Notes: generated by a model from the sequence alone, not told the origin. A stretch of DNA of 64,000 nucleotides from Laguncularia racemosa (GCA_037954665.1 JBBMOL010000037.1:2404501-2468500), one strand, 5' to 3'. Shown: positions 1 to 12,288, numbered from the stretch's first letter. Made by a program: numbers and translations.

Positions 1-285
1 CCCATCTTATCGATACAATGTCTATTCTTTTTTATCTTTTGTATACCGTGGTGCATAGTTGTTAAAAATACAAATGATATAAATTTATAAGTTTACAAAT
101 ATATATATATATTTTCTTTCAATTAAAACAAATGTAAAAGTATTTAGGTATAGAGTTTTGATTAAATTATGAATTTAGATATACAATTTTACAAGTTGCT
201 GATTCTATACAATTCTACCGATTCGATAAATTTTAATAGTAGATAGAATCGCGATTTTAATAACCATAATATGGTGAAGTCATTG

Positions 286-377
286 TTTGCTCACCTACAC
301 AAGGATGCTTTCTATTAGACGAGACATGTGCTTTGCTCACCTACATGGGGATGCTTTCTATTAGACAATGCATGCGC
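286..377. repeat. Two-copy tandem repeat, ~46-bp unit
   Basis: Two adjacent, slightly diverged copies of a unit beginning TTTGCTCACCTACA, at 286-331 and 332-377. Each contains GGATGCTTTCTATTAGAC. No coding sense is visible. The DNA on either side (1-285 and 378-446) is AT-rich and holds nothing I recognise. Confidence 0.75.
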
Positions 378-446
378 TAGGCTTTACCCTTGCCCATCCT
401 AAACATCGGGTTAAGCCTAAGCCCCCTTATGGTCATGCCAAATATA

Positions 447-1207
447 GGGATTATGTTAGGCAACATGAACCTACGAGATCTAACTTTTAAGAAAATAAAC
501 AAATAAATAATAGCACGTGCGTTTTGCTAATGTTTTAGATGGCTATTTTTGCTAGCTAAGTTAACTTTAGAGACTTGCAATTTGTTGGCCAAATTTTGAA
601 AAAATGCTTGCATTTGTACGCTTTAAATTGAAAAAGAAAAAGTTATAGTTCATTCATTTGAAGCATCCAATAGGAACAACCATGATTAACTTGGGTAGCA
701 GCGTAAACTTAAGTGATATGATGTTACAGGACCCACTATCGCTTGGGGACTTCAATGCCTTAAGAACATCATTGGTCACTTATTCATCCACAACTTAGAG
801 CAATAGCTTCCTTCCTCTAAGGCCTTCCTAGTGACCAAGAGTGGCCTATCCAAGGTAGGTGAGATTAATTATTGTCCTCCACCATCTCTAGTATAAAGTT
901 TAATGGGAAAATGAATTCTTTCACCTTTATCATATTAGTGTTTTATAAATGTTTTGTTTATACTCTCCCCACCTCGATTTCTAAAAAATGGATAAAGGCA
1001 TAAGGTTAATGCTAGCAACAAGATTGCAAATGACCTTGCTAAAGTAAGAGTTCTTACAATGGAGGGAATTGCAAAGCTACCGGAATCTTAAACCTTGAAG
1101 GCAACTTATTCTTTACAAGATCATTGTACACTCTTCGATAAGCATTATAGTCTTGTGATTGGTTGGCCTCCTCTTTTTAAAGAAGATCTCCTTTAGGAAT
1201 TTTGTAT
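447..1207. repeat. Diverged direct duplication, copy A
   Basis: This ~0.76-kb block recurs in the same orientation at 4808-5561. Shared landmarks include GATGGCTATTTTTG near 540 and 4890, CATCCAATAGGAACAACCATG near 668 and 5015, and GATCTCCTTTAGGAATTTTG just before each end. The copies have many substitutions and small indels, so the event is old. They flank 3.6 kb holding an aldo-keto reductase exon and a solo LTR. No TG...CA ends or target-site duplication frame the pair. It could be a segmental duplication or the diverged LTRs of an unrecognised element; I prefer the former. Confidence 0.75.
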
Positions 1208-1280
1208 CATTCAAAATATGATACAAAAGTCAAATTTATTGGATAAAAATATAAAAAAATTTATTTAATACTTTGTATAT

Positions 1281-1811
1281 CATATTTAATGTAGTGCTTT
1301 GTATATTCAAATAGTGAATATTACAAAAATCCTTATTTAGTATTATACACACCAAACATAATATAAAAGAATTGTATTATCATATTTTTCTTATTTTGTA
1401 CTATCTAGTTTTATTTATATTATTCAATACTGTAATAAAAAATTACCTTAATAAATAAAAAAAATGAATTTTCATAAACTTAATATTAGGTTTCCAGAAT
1501 TTTTAAATATCTTTTATTATTTGGTAAAAATGTCAAATGTATCATTGAACAAATATTGATATCCTATTATTTTTAGTATGAGTCAGTGTTGATAGAAAGA
1601 TGCTGATAGGATTTTATAATAATAATAATCATATTTAATATAATGCTTTATATATTCAAATAGTGGATATTACAAAAAATCCTTATTTAGTATTATATAC
1701 ACCAAACATAATATAAAAAAATTATACTGTCATATTTTTCTTATTTTGTATTATCTAATTCTACCGTGTTAACAAAAAGATGGTGATAGGATTTTATAGT
1801 AATAATAATGG
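1281..1811. repeat. Imperfect tandem duplication, AT-rich
   Basis: Two related units (about 1281-1629 and 1630-1811) both start CATATTTAAT and share a ~130-bp stretch containing TTCAAATAGTG and CCTTATTTAGTATTATA. Both end in GATAGGATTTTATA followed by AATAATAAT. The first unit has about 170 bp more in its middle. No gene is present. Confidence 0.65.
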
Positions 1812-2063
1812 TGCTTTTTGATAGTTAATACTAACACAAAAAGAAACAAAAAATGACTACCTACTACTTATATGCCAGATAAGATTCAAACTCTAGAAGG
1901 AAAAAGAGGAAAGAAATATACATATTTTTAGGAAGTGCTGGAATGAATTCCATGTTTTCAGAGTAGTTCAACAATTTTTCATATTTTTATCTTCCTTGTT
2001 TTTGTCAATGATTTGAAAATCTTAGGTACCATAGACAAAAAGGATACGATCATGTGAATGCAG

Positions 2064-2273
2064 GTGGCACTTAGATGGATCCATGAGCAAGGGGCCAGCG
2101 CAATTGTGAAAAGCTTTAACAAGGAAAGATCGCAGGGAAATCTACAAGTCTTTCAATGGGAGCTAAGCCATGACGAAGCCCAAAGAATTAAACATCAAAT
2201 TCCACAACGTAGAGGATTTTCGGGTGCATTGTTTGTTCATGAGGATGGACCTTACAAAGACGACGATGCTTAA
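2064..2273 (+). pseudogene. Aldo-keto reductase last exon (orphan, AKR4-type)
   Basis: The reading frame encodes the C-terminal part of a plant aldo-keto reductase of the chalcone-reductase/methylecgonone-reductase type, a cytosolic NADPH-dependent carbonyl reductase. Seen in sequence: VALRWIHEQG, then IVKSFNKER (the cofactor-binding strand and helix near the C terminus of AKRs), a short helix ending IPQRRG, and a terminal GPYK. A splice-acceptor-like TGCAG at 2059-2063 precedes VAL, where the last intron of these genes normally lies. The protein stops soon after GPYK at TAA 2271-2273, so the usual end of the protein is shortened. Exons 1-3 are not upstream. A separate relic with exons 1-3 lies 15 kb downstream (17155-18030). 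Without a promoter or N-terminal exons this cannot make an enzyme on its own. Confidence 0.8.
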
Positions 2274-2350
2274 CATTTTGCTGTAAAAGAGGATGAATAA
2301 ATTCTCCAAGAATTTAGAAATATATATTCTGATTGCTAGGTATGAAGTTA

Positions 2351-2353
2351 TAC

Positions 2354-2384
<31 letters not shown>

Positions 2385-2393
2385 TATATATAA
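2351..2393. repeat. (TA)n microsatellite
   Basis: An almost uninterrupted run of alternating T and A, downstream of the aldo-keto reductase exon. Confidence 0.9.
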
Positions 2394-2625
2394 ATTCTTC
2401 TAAGGATTTATAAATTTCTTCTTGTGGTGAATTCTAAGTGGAAAGATGATATTTTAGATGGGGATATGTTGTTTCTTACTATCTTTTTTTTTTTAATCCA
2501 CATGAGACTTTAATCCTGTAAAGTGCATCAATCGTGACTATATCTATGAATTCCATAAAGTCGCATGCTTTTCCATGTGATCTTTATATGGGTTTAGTAA
2601 ACGAATCGATCAAGCAAGCACGTAC

Positions 2626-4722
2626 TAAGTACCCGAAAATTTATTTTATTTAATATAAATTATAAAAAGGAGTTTAAGGTCAGAAAAGGAAATTTCATAA
2701 GAACTGGGGTGTAATTTTATCCGGTATATAAGCTCTTTTCTATTTTAAAATGCCTCTTTTACCATTTTTTATTGTGACAGAATAAGTGGAAGAGGAAAAA
2801 CACTCTCTAAAGCACAAGACGACCTAGCGAACCACAAAACGAATACCAGCCAATTGGATAAGAAGTGTCATGAATTAATGGTTATTGTGCATAGAGAATT
2901 TATGAATAAATTAATTTCCATCATTTTATTCACTAGAATTTGAATCCAAGGAGCAAAACATGATGAATACGAAAAATCAACTCATTTAAGGATTTATTTC
3001 ATGAAAACTTAAAAGTAAGTATGCTAATCTATGTAAAATAATTAGAAATTTTATGTTTTAGGAATAACTTAAATCAAGGAGCAATAGATTTGGAATTAGG
3101 ATGAATTATTAAGAGAGAAATTAGGGTTCACAAAGGGTTACCAAGAGATACACAACCTCCAACATAGTTGTGTTTCAATCGTGTTAAACCTAGACTATAC
3201 AGAGGGATACACGATCTCTTAACACGGCCATGTCTCACCCATGTTAAACTTAGACTATACAAAGAGATATACAGCTTCCTAACATAATCGTGTCTCGCCT
3301 ATGTTAAACCAAGATTGTACAAAGAAATATACGACCTCCCAATACAGCCGTGTTTTGCCCGTGTTAAACTAAACCTTATAGAAAGGTACATGGCCTCTTA
3401 AGATAGCCATATCCCACCCCATATCAAATTATATCATACACAAAAAGGTACGCGGTCTTTGGAATAGCCATATATTATCCTGTGTTGAGCTATATGGCCT
3501 CCAACATGGTCGTGTTTAGTGAAACATAACCTAATTGTTTACCTATTTAAATTCTAATTAAGTTAATTCCCATGCAACCTAGATAGCTAGTAAGAGCTTA
3601 GAAACTGTAATATGTTAAGAGAATAAAGAGATTAGCTTATTCTTATGTTGGTACTAAGAATTAATCATTGTTGCATGTATAGATTACGAATTAGCTTTAA
3701 GTCCAAGACTAGAAGTACTTAAGACTAGGACTCAAGGTATGTGTAACTTATTTGATTGTCTTGTGCTTGTTTAAGTTAGTATAATTGCATTGAAATGGAT
3801 TAAGCAAATGATTGGTTAAGTGTTTATTGTATATGTTTGGCTCGACTTATGGGCCATAGCGGTAGATCTCTAGAGAGCATCCCAATGATCCTTTTTTTAC
3901 GTTATCCCTAGTAGAGTTGTGCATGGAAATGATCCGAGTTGATTTAAGGTTTAAGTGATTAAGTGTCAATGGGTTTAGAGCCTATAGTGATAGTTCCCAT
4001 TACCAAGTTTAAGTGGTTCAGTGTTTATAGGTATGGGGCTCGTAATGACAGTTATCATCTTGACGTTTATGGAATAAGTCATCATAGGTGTAGGGCCTGT
4101 AGTAGTAGTTCCCATCACCAATTTAATGATAAAGTGTTTAAGTGTGTTAAGGGGGTCATGAGTACCCTGTTGTTGTTTATAGACTTAAAGTATACAATGA
4201 ACTGGTGGTTTGTTGTTTAAGTATTGCATAATGTATGTGAAATATGTTCTTGCTTGTTCATACATATGTGTTAGTGTTATACGTACTGGGCATTAGCTTA
4301 CCCTTCAGGAATATTTGTTTTTAGATGTAGGTATAGAGGGACATGTTAACCGGGACAATGACTAGGGAAGAAATGTACAAGAGAGGGAGGAAGAAGAATT
4401 GTAGTGTTATTATGGTGATTAGATTGTTGAAGAAATGGCATCACATAATGTAGTAAGCATTGAGATATTAGAGGAAATAAACTAGTGTTTATGATTATTT
4501 CACTATGTTAGACGTTGATTATGATTTCATGTTAAATTGGTTTCAAGGTTTGAAGGATGGATTGAAATGTTTTATATCATGATGGTAGTATTGAAAATAG
4601 TGAATTGAGATTTGCAAGAATTATAGGATTACATGGTATCAGAGTAGCTGTAGAGTTTTAACATGTTCTTGTATGATAGGACATGTGGCAAGCCATAGCG
4701 TACCTAGGTTCGTGGTGTTACA
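2626..4722 (+). mobile_element. Solo LTR of a Ty3/gypsy-type element (~2.1 kb), copy 1
   Basis: This block is related along most of its length to 59320-61350. It has degraded LTR ends: it starts TAAGTACCCGAAAA (compare the usual TGTAACACCCGAAA) and ends TTCGTGGTGTTACA. The flanking 5-mers CGTAC (2621-2625) and CGTAT (4723-4727) differ at one base and are likely a target-site duplication. There is no internal coding region between two LTRs, so it is best read as a solo LTR left by recombination. It holds two short-unit tandem arrays (about 3136-3530 and 3960-4130) and the late-LTR landmark TACTGGGCATTAGC near 4284. Orientation is inferred from TGTAAC...GTTACA plus that landmark. Confidence 0.65.
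3136..3530. repeat. ~60-bp degenerate tandem array with ACACGGCC-type inverted repeats
   Basis: About six to seven units of roughly 60 bp, each carrying GAGATACACGACCT-like sequence, then an AACACGGCCGTGT-like near-palindrome and CCCGTGTTAAACC. Units are strongly diverged. The homologous array in the second solo LTR is at 59850-60160. Confidence 0.75.
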
Positions 4723-4807
4723 CGTATAATATTGATAATCAACCACGTATAGGAGGCTAAGTATAGTTGGATATGTAGATCCTAAATTGGAAAATATATT
4801 TTACATA

Positions 4808-5561
4808 GGGCTTATGTGGCCACAAGAACCTACTAGATCCAACTTTTAAATAAATAAATGATAGCATGTGCATTCCTAGCATTTTAGATGGCTATTTTTG
4901 TTAGCTAAGTTAACATTAGAGGCGTGTAATTTGTAGGCCAAATTTTGAAAAAATGCATGCATATATAGGCTTTAAATTAAAATAGAAAAATTTATTGTTC
5001 ATTCTATCAAAGCATCCAATAGGAACAACCATGATTAGCCTAGGTAGCTAGGTAAACTCAAGTGATATGGTGTTACAGGGCCCACTATTACCCAGGGTCT
5101 TATGCCTTAAGAACACCAAAGGTTACTTATTCATCCACAACATAGAGTAGTAGCTTACTTCCTCTAAGGCCTTCCTAGTAACCAAGAGTGGCCCATCTCA
5201 GGTAAGTGAAATTAATTTGTTATACTCTACTATCTCTAGTATAATAAAGTCTGCAAGGAAAGTGAATTCTTCTACCATTACCATTGTATTGGTGTTTTAT
5301 AAATGTTTTGCTTATACTTTCCTCACCCTAATTTCTTGAAAATGGATAAAGGCATAAGGTTATTGTAGGCAACAAGATTGCAAATGACCTTGTCAAAGTA
5401 AGAGTTCTTATGATAGTGGGAATTGCAAAGCTACCAGAATCTCTGATCTTAGAAGGTAACTTGTTCTTTACAACATCATTGTACACTCTTCAATAAGCAT
5501 TATAGTTGATGATCGGTTGGTTTCCACTTTTTAGAGAAGATCTCCTTTAGGAATTTTGTAT
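4808..5561. repeat. Diverged direct duplication, copy B
   Basis: Second copy of the block at 447-1207, with the same order of landmarks and ending at the same GGAATTTTGTAT. It begins about 80 bp after the solo LTR. It is non-coding in both copies. Confidence 0.75.
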
Positions 5562-8285
5562 GAGAGGGTACCTGCTAAAGCATATCCTAAAAGGGATGTT
5601 AATCTATAACTTTTCAAATAAAAAAATTAGGAAGTTTATTATCAAAACAATGCTACTCTCTATATAAAGAAATTAGTTGAACATAATGCTTGGCCTCTAT
5701 CTTATTTTTCTTTACTTATACCTCCCTTTCCTTTCCTCTCCTAATACTTGTGGATGGCGTATCTCTCTTCTTTTCAAGCTTTAGGTCCATAATATAACTT
5801 TCTACTATTCCTTAGAGTTATAACCTTTACATTTTTAGGGTTCTTCTCAATGTCTCACAATAACGAAGCCCAAGGGCTGTTACTAAGCATCTATGCAATC
5901 TAACTCATCTACATCTTCAAATTAAGAATTATTCATTGTTTTAGAACTTCATCTCAAATTTCTCAATGAAATTTGATATAAGTTATTTTATACTCAATTT
6001 CTTCTTCTTCGGTTGATGAAAGGGTTACTAAAAACCAAGGGCAATTTGGAAAGATTATTATTCTCAAGCCAAGGGAATTTTAGTTGCTACACTAATTATG
6101 GATGTAGGTGTTTAGGCGTGGATTATGTTTCCATTTATTAGAATTGCTGACAAGTTAACCTGTTTAGTGCCCGTGCTTGTAGAGAAAGCAAAAGGAGTTC
6201 ACACAAGATAATCCAAAGCATTGTGAGGCTTCCATTAAAGGCACACATTGTTAGTAGATAAAAGCTAATTTGGAAGCAGTTATGACCATGCTCATATGGG
6301 TCATGAGAGCTGCTACCTATAGCATCAATTGTGATTTCTTTTTTATAAAATCTCTAAAAAAAAAAAAGAAATACTAAAGGAAAAACAATTCTTCTAGCTT
6401 CCATTAATGATGGGCTAGTAAAATAAACTAACAAAATAAGAAGAAATGGATTAGAGCAGAGGATGCATAGCTAGTTACTCTAGGTATGGCACGAATTTTG
6501 GGTTAGATGTAAGAATTTAGGTCAGGTTTGAATTGGTAAAATGTAAACAATTGAGTTTGGCTTCATGCAACTCAATCAAGTGATTGTTAACAATGGGGAA
6601 AGCATTGGGTTGGTTAATCCAAGGGTGGTAAACTCATTAGTGGAGATGGTTTGCTCTTAACTCACAATGGTAGCAACTATTCAAAGATACCCACTTTGGC
6701 TAAGAAAACAATATTTGATCTAAGGAACTTTTCACTCAAATCGAAATACAAAAATTACCTTTTTATAAATCTATGGATGCTCTTAAAGTTATGGAGCAAG
6801 GTTTTCCTTTGATTTTGCTTTAATTGACAATATTTCCAGAGGGAGAAAGAAGTATGAGTGCCAATGAACTTAAAAAAAAAAAAAATACCTTCTCATAAAT
6901 CTATGAGCTAATTGAGCTAAATTCGAGTGATTCAATTGCAATTCTTTTATGTGTTGTGTTCAAGAGAGTGTCTTAATTAAAGCCATGATAAAAGATCAAT
7001 GAATAGAGCTTAAATCAACTATAGTTACACTTAAGAATTGAAACCCTAATCTTTGATGGTGATTTATGTGCATGTTCAATTGAAAGGCTTTCGATGCAAA
7101 AATTTGATTCTAATAAATTTTAGCCATATATTGTACTCAATTTGAATTTAATTCCATAACAAATGAGATAAAAAAAAAGAGCAACTTCAAGGTTAGATTA
7201 GGTCAAGTTCACAAGAAAGAATAGAAGATTGAGGAAAGAGATAATGCATGTGTATTACATGCGTGATCTAAAATCCTCACATGCATGGCTCATAAGGGTA
7301 TAAGTGAGTCAAACCTATTCGCAAACTACTCAAGTTCAATTCAACATCAGTTTGGTTGAGCTCGAGCTTAAGCTACTCAAGTAGTTTATCAAATTGGATC
7401 AAGCCAAGTGAAGCTTCATAATGTTTAGTTCAATTAACTTGCAATCCTAATCGAACTTGATTCAAATTTTAAAATTAGTCAAGTTTTGAATTATGTTTTA
7501 ATATTACTATTATTTGTATTTAAAAAAATATATAAATTAAGTTTAAACGAGTTTAATTGAGCTAAGTTTGAGCTCGTTGAGTATCACTTCAAGTTGATCT
7601 CAAGCTAAAGCTTTAAAATTCCAAATCAAACTTGAGCTGGATCTTAAGTTCAACACTATATCATCTTGACAACACTCGTTTACAATCCTAATTTACTTGT
7701 GTATGCCACTAGGCTATGGCTGATCTTGGGTCTAATTAAGCTTCAAGTTTTATTTACTTCATTTGTGCCGATCTTTATGCCTAAATTTGATTTTGGGTTA
7801 AAAATCAACCTAGATCCATGTAGTTCCTATAATGATATGCAATTTTCAACCCATTAATTTTTCTCTCTATCGGAACATTTTTTACATTGATTGGGTGTTA
7901 ACTAGCATGAGGTGGTTCTTTTCTCTCTCTTATTCTCAAGTGGTTACGCATCATCATCATTATGTATTTCACAACATTTTTAGACATAATTTTTTGATCA
8001 CTTTTTTCATACTTATTCATCTTTTAGATTCATAAATAACCATCCCTATCTCAAAAAGAAAAAAAAAAAACTAAGATATAACATTTTTTATTTAAATCCT
8101 TCATCTTGTAGCTATGTAGATAACTATTAGACCAATTTATGTCTCTTTTGTTTAGCTTTAATTTGTCTTGCCGATTTGCTCTACTGTTATCCTATGCTTG
8201 GGTATGCTTTGGATTTGCACTTGGTGCTCGATACTTTATCTCTCCATCATATAGACTAATTACCCGTTTCTCTATGCTTAGTAAT
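5562..8285. other. Unassigned AT-rich intergenic DNA
   Basis: I find no coding region, only short ORFs of about 60-80 codons with no recognisable motif. Poly-A runs occur at 6355-6366, 6871-6885 and 8057-8070. About 7310-7660 has irregularly repeated CTCAAG/GAGCTCGAGCTTAAGC-like stretches with short palindromes, a pattern seen in decayed plant repeats. The last ~150 bp may be 5' leader of the LINE relic that follows. Confidence 0.5.
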
Positions 8286-9033
8286 ATGGCTTCATCTTCA
8301 ATTTTTGATGATCCTCAAATATTACAATTGGAAGAAGTTTTCCTAGATGAAGATTACAACAATAGAGCTTATGGTTAAAGTAGTAATGAAGTACTAATTG
8401 TTGCAAAGGTAATATTCGATAAAGTGCTCAATCAATCGGCAATAGTGAGTACACTCAACAAAGTATGGAAATGTTGTGGTGTGTGTTCAATTTCTTTCTT
8501 GAGTGCTAATATCTTTTTGTTGAATTTGAGAAGTAGAGCAGATCTGGAGAAAATTATGCGTGAAAGTCCATGGTCAGTGATGGGACATTATTTGATTATA
8601 AAAGAAAGGAAGGCAGAATGGAAATTTGAGGATGTTTCATTAGGAAAATTATTAATATGGGTCTAGATCCATAAACTTGAGCTAGAAAACATGTCTATAA
8701 AGAGTGCATCAGTGATAGGGAGTGGAATTGGAGATGTACTAGAAGTGGAACCGATTGTGTCAAACAAAAGGGAAAGAAGATCTTTCTTGAGGGTAAAGGT
8801 GAAATTTTGGATTGGTAATCCTTTAAAACCCTATATGTGGTTACGAGCATTTAAAAGGGACAAATATAGAGTGTTTCTTAAGCATGAGAGGCTTAATGAC
8901 TAGTGTTTCACTTGTGGCCACCTTGGACATCTAAGTAAAAGCTACAAGCATGCGGGGGAGAAATTGAATGGAGTGGGATTGGACCATAGAGCTAATGCAG
9001 TAACTACTTGGGAGGCTCTAAAGAATAGCTAAA
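8286..9033 (+). pseudogene. LINE ORF1 relic (DUF4283 plus zinc-knuckle gag-like protein)
   Basis: One frame from ATG 8286 reads through three stops (8376-8378, 8664-8666, 8901-8903) and matches the layout of the nucleic-acid-binding ORF1 protein of plant L1-type LINEs, which packages LINE RNA. Seen in order: an acidic N terminus (FDDPQILQLEE), a DUF4283-like fold with LNKVW, NIFLLNL and ESPWSVMGHYLIIKE, then a linker rich in R and K. Last comes CFTCGHLGHLSKSYK, a CCHC knuckle whose final cysteine is gone. The second stop falls where LIWVQIHKL would be expected (CAG to TAG). The next coding segment in the same orientation is the endonuclease at 9912. Confidence 0.8.
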
Positions 9034-9911
9034 ATGAGAATGATGTTGACAAGGGAAATTGGAATCCAAATACCATAAAACTCTCCAACTCATGTAACTA
9101 AGTCTACTCTCAAAATTTGCACACAACAAATAACCTTGTTAAAGCATAGGACCCTAAACCACTTGACCCTAAAGTCCTAGCAATCCATTCTTCTTCAACT
9201 AATTCACCTATAAACACCTATAACTCCTAACTAAATGAACTAGTTAAATCTCAATCGTCAAAGCCCATTAAAAATCCCTCAACTTTCTCTTTACATCCTT
9301 TAGACCTGACTAAACAATACCAGCATAGCCTAGAGCCACAAATGAATGAAACCTTAGATTTACCTAAACATGCCATTGCTAGAATTGTAAGCTAACCTCC
9401 TAAGCCATTGCTAGAGGTAAACATTTCTTCTAGCTCATCTATGCTAATAAAAAATGGAGAAGAAGATAGGAATATTGTGAGACACAAGGTTAATCTAATT
9501 AAATCCCCTAAATCCCTAGCCATTGCTCTGAAATGCTTAAGTATAAAAAGGAGGAGGGAGACCAAAAAAGGGAGGGGGTCAGGCAAATGGAAAAATTAAA
9601 GGTTGAGGAGATAGGGATGGATAGAGCTAGAAAACAAGAGAAAACTAAGGAAGTTTTAGATATAGTAGATGCTAAAAATCAAAAGGAGGAGGGAAAAGGA
9701 TAAAAACATGATAGGGTGGTGGAAAAAGCAAGACAAAGTAAGAAATCAAAGAGTGGGCAAGGTGCTTCATCTAGTAGAGTGAGAAGAGAAATTAAGATTA
9801 AAAGGTGTTGGTGAAAGAGTTTCTTGACATAGGGGTGTGGTTTAATGTGCCCATTACTTCTTACAATAACAATAGCGGTGTTGGCTAGCCTTCAATAGCC
9901 ACATGGTCACC
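9034..9911. other. LINE ORF1 tail and inter-ORF region, decayed
   Basis: A, K and E-rich sequence between the ORF1 zinc knuckle and the endonuclease start. Plant LINE ORF1 proteins usually end in a low-complexity basic and acidic tail, and 9408-9800 is purine-rich (GGAGGGAG, AAAAGGAGG) and fits that. I see no domain here. Confidence 0.5.
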
Positions 9912-11085
9912 ATGAAACTATTGAGTTGGATCTTTCAAAGGATAGGGCCTCTTGAGATAGTTCATAATCTTAAAGGCCTCATAAATAAAAACAATCATGG
10001 CATTGTTTTCTTGATGGAAACAAAGAAAAAAAAATGAAAATAAATTGGAAAGGCTAAGAAATGGTTTAAGATATGAAGGAAGTTTTTATGTTCAAAGAAG
10101 AGGAATAGTCAGGGGTTTGGCTCTTTGGTGGAGTAATAATGTGGACATTGATGTGGTTTTTAACGATGATTGTGTAATAGATTCAGGATCACATGGGTGC
10201 ATTCATCCATAGATTTAAACTTGAAAATGAAGTTATAGAAGTTCATTTTGAGAATTGTGAGTTCAATTGCTATGCTAAAAATGTGTAAAGATTTTAATGC
10301 TATTACCCATGACCATGGAAGGAGGCAGAACAGTGAAGTATAAGGTAACATAAGGGTTTAAAGACATGATTGAAGATGCCCAACTCTAGGATTTAGGATA
10401 TGATGGCCCTAACTTTACTTGGATTAACAAAAGAGTAGAGGAAGCTTTTGTAAGGGAAAGGATTGATAGGGGATTGGGATCAATTAAGTGGATTGTACAT
10501 TATCCAAATTGTTGCATTAACAATGTCCCCACTTTTGGATTGGATCATACAACACTAATTGCAATTCTGTTTGTCAGGGACAAGAAAAGCCCCAAACAGT
10601 TCAGATTTAATAACCAATGGCTATCGTCTAAACAATATAGAGAGGTGAGTGAAGCTAGTTGGAGTAAGGAAGAGTTGGAATGGATGTGGGACTTGGTGTT
10701 AAGGAACTTTGAGCAATACATGCAAAGTTTGAAACAATAGACCAAATTGGATTTCCCAAATAATAAGAAGGAAATAGAGAAAGTTCTTCAAAAATTATCC
10801 CCAGTACAAGCTAATCCTATAAACTTAGATTTGGAGGAGAAAGAAAGACTATTTCGGAGATTGAATGAATTATGGGGAAATGAGGAGAAATATTGGCATC
10901 AATAGCCCAAAAATAAATGGATACAATATCGGAGGCCGAAGCATAGCATTTTTCCATCACACGACAATTGGAAGGAGCCATAACAAAAATCCAAAAATCA
11001 AATATAGGCGTGGGGTTTGGTTGGATCATGAAGAGGACATTATGTAGGAGTTTGGGAAGTACTTTGAGGAGTTTAGCTTTGTAAT
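9912..11085 (+). pseudogene. LINE ORF2 5' part: endonuclease relic, RT missing
   Basis: ORF2 of a plant LINE encodes an AP-type endonuclease (EEP fold) followed by reverse transcriptase. Visible here: MKLLSW near 9912, where the family has SWNCQG but this copy reads SWIFQR, so the catalytic Asn is lost. FLMETK follows, with the catalytic Glu kept. Later come DLGYDGPNFTWINKR (about 10396-10440), VRERIDRG, and FGLDHTT (10532-10552), where the family has SDH and this copy reads LDH. After 10850 the linker that precedes RT can be recognised (YWHQ, KNKWIQ). Similarity ends near 11085 and no RT motifs follow. Multiple stops and frameshifts make it non-functional. Losing the 3' half is unusual because LINEs are normally truncated at the 5' end. 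Confidence 0.8.
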
Positions 11086-12268
11086 ATGAATTTGTAAACT
11101 TACCAAATAATACACCTTTATCTATTATAATATTTTTGTTATATTTTCTGTAGTGACTAGATTTTTTTTTAATAACTTTGTAGCCTTATAGCTTATCAAT
11201 CGAATATTACATGATTACATCCATATAACTATTGGAAAGTTCAAGTTATGAGTTACTCAAAAACTATCATTTTGACTGAAAATCACACGGTTGAAAATAT
11301 CCATTTTCAGGTGTATTATCGATGGGTAAAAAAATTTGCATTTCCAAGCTAAATAACAATTAGTTTAATAGCTATGACCATTTCAAATTATACCTAGTTC
11401 TACCAGTTAAAGAATGTGCATTGCATCTTATTTTCAAGCAAAAGCAATCATAGACTCATGTGAACCTTTTCATGTAATAAAGTGATGGACACTATTGACC
11501 CGTGTAGAATATTCATTTTATTTTTTTCGACCATTAAATTATTTTTATGTTACTTAGGATTATTCTATTAGATTGAATGATTAATTAGTTTCTTTTTTAT
11601 TATTCTTAGGTAGCTAATTAATAATCAATAGATTAAGTTTAGATCGCAAAGCTCATATTTAATTGTATCTTCATATAAATAGTTTCTTTTATTTAGGTTT
11701 TAAAATAAGATTGATTGAATATTATTGAATTGAGTGATGTGATTCCATTTGTCTACATTGGTGGTGTGAGGCCAACCCTAAAATTCATCACTTTGAGACC
11801 AACAATTTCGTTTATTTCCTTTTCTCAAATAGTGATTGTGGATATTCGATTCTTGAAATCTAAAAGATAATGAAAAAAAAAAACACTACAAGCTTTGCTC
11901 ACGTTTTCTTTCAAGAAATTGCACTCATTGGAAACATTAAAGAAGTCCATCGTACTGCATTCGTGGAAGAACTCCAGGCTTTGCTCCCGGCATCAATTTT
12001 GTGGAAAAAATAATTCATAAAGAAAAAGCTAAACCAAAGGATGGGGAAGAGTTAATAGAAGAACAAATCAAGTGCAAAGACGTTAATGGATGGATTTAAA
12101 AGAATAGGTTCTTTTCTTTTAAAATTTGAATTTCTTTGTTACTTCATGGTGAGTCTTAGTATTATTTTTTATAATTGTTGCTTAGTTTAGTTTTCTTATT
12201 TAATTTTATACAACTTCATGCACTAAGTCTATTCTTTAAATTAATTCCACTTTTGTTATCTTGTGTCA
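11086..12268 (+). other. AT-rich DNA, possibly the 5' LTR of a decayed gypsy element
   Basis: No coding capacity. Its right end reads TTGTGTCA immediately before a tRNA-Met-like primer site, which is what the end of a 5' LTR looks like. I could not find a matching 3' LTR after 14880, nor a clear 5' start. Confidence 0.35.
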
Positions 12269-12270
12269 GT

Positions 12271-12288
12271 TTTGGTATTAGAACCTAA
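12271..12288 (+). other. Primer-binding-site-like sequence (tRNA-iMet type)
   Basis: TTTGGTATTAGAACC resembles the common plant gypsy primer site TTTGGTATCAGAGCC with two changes. It sits upstream of gag-like sequence in the same orientation. Confidence 0.55.

Noticed and set aside
3136..3530. CRISPR-like regular repeats
   Set aside because: Units are contiguous and degenerate, with no unique spacers and no cas genes; the context is a plant LTR.
3963..4220. 85-codon ORF
   Set aside because: Lies within a solo LTR and follows its tandem array; no motif, and not open in the second copy.
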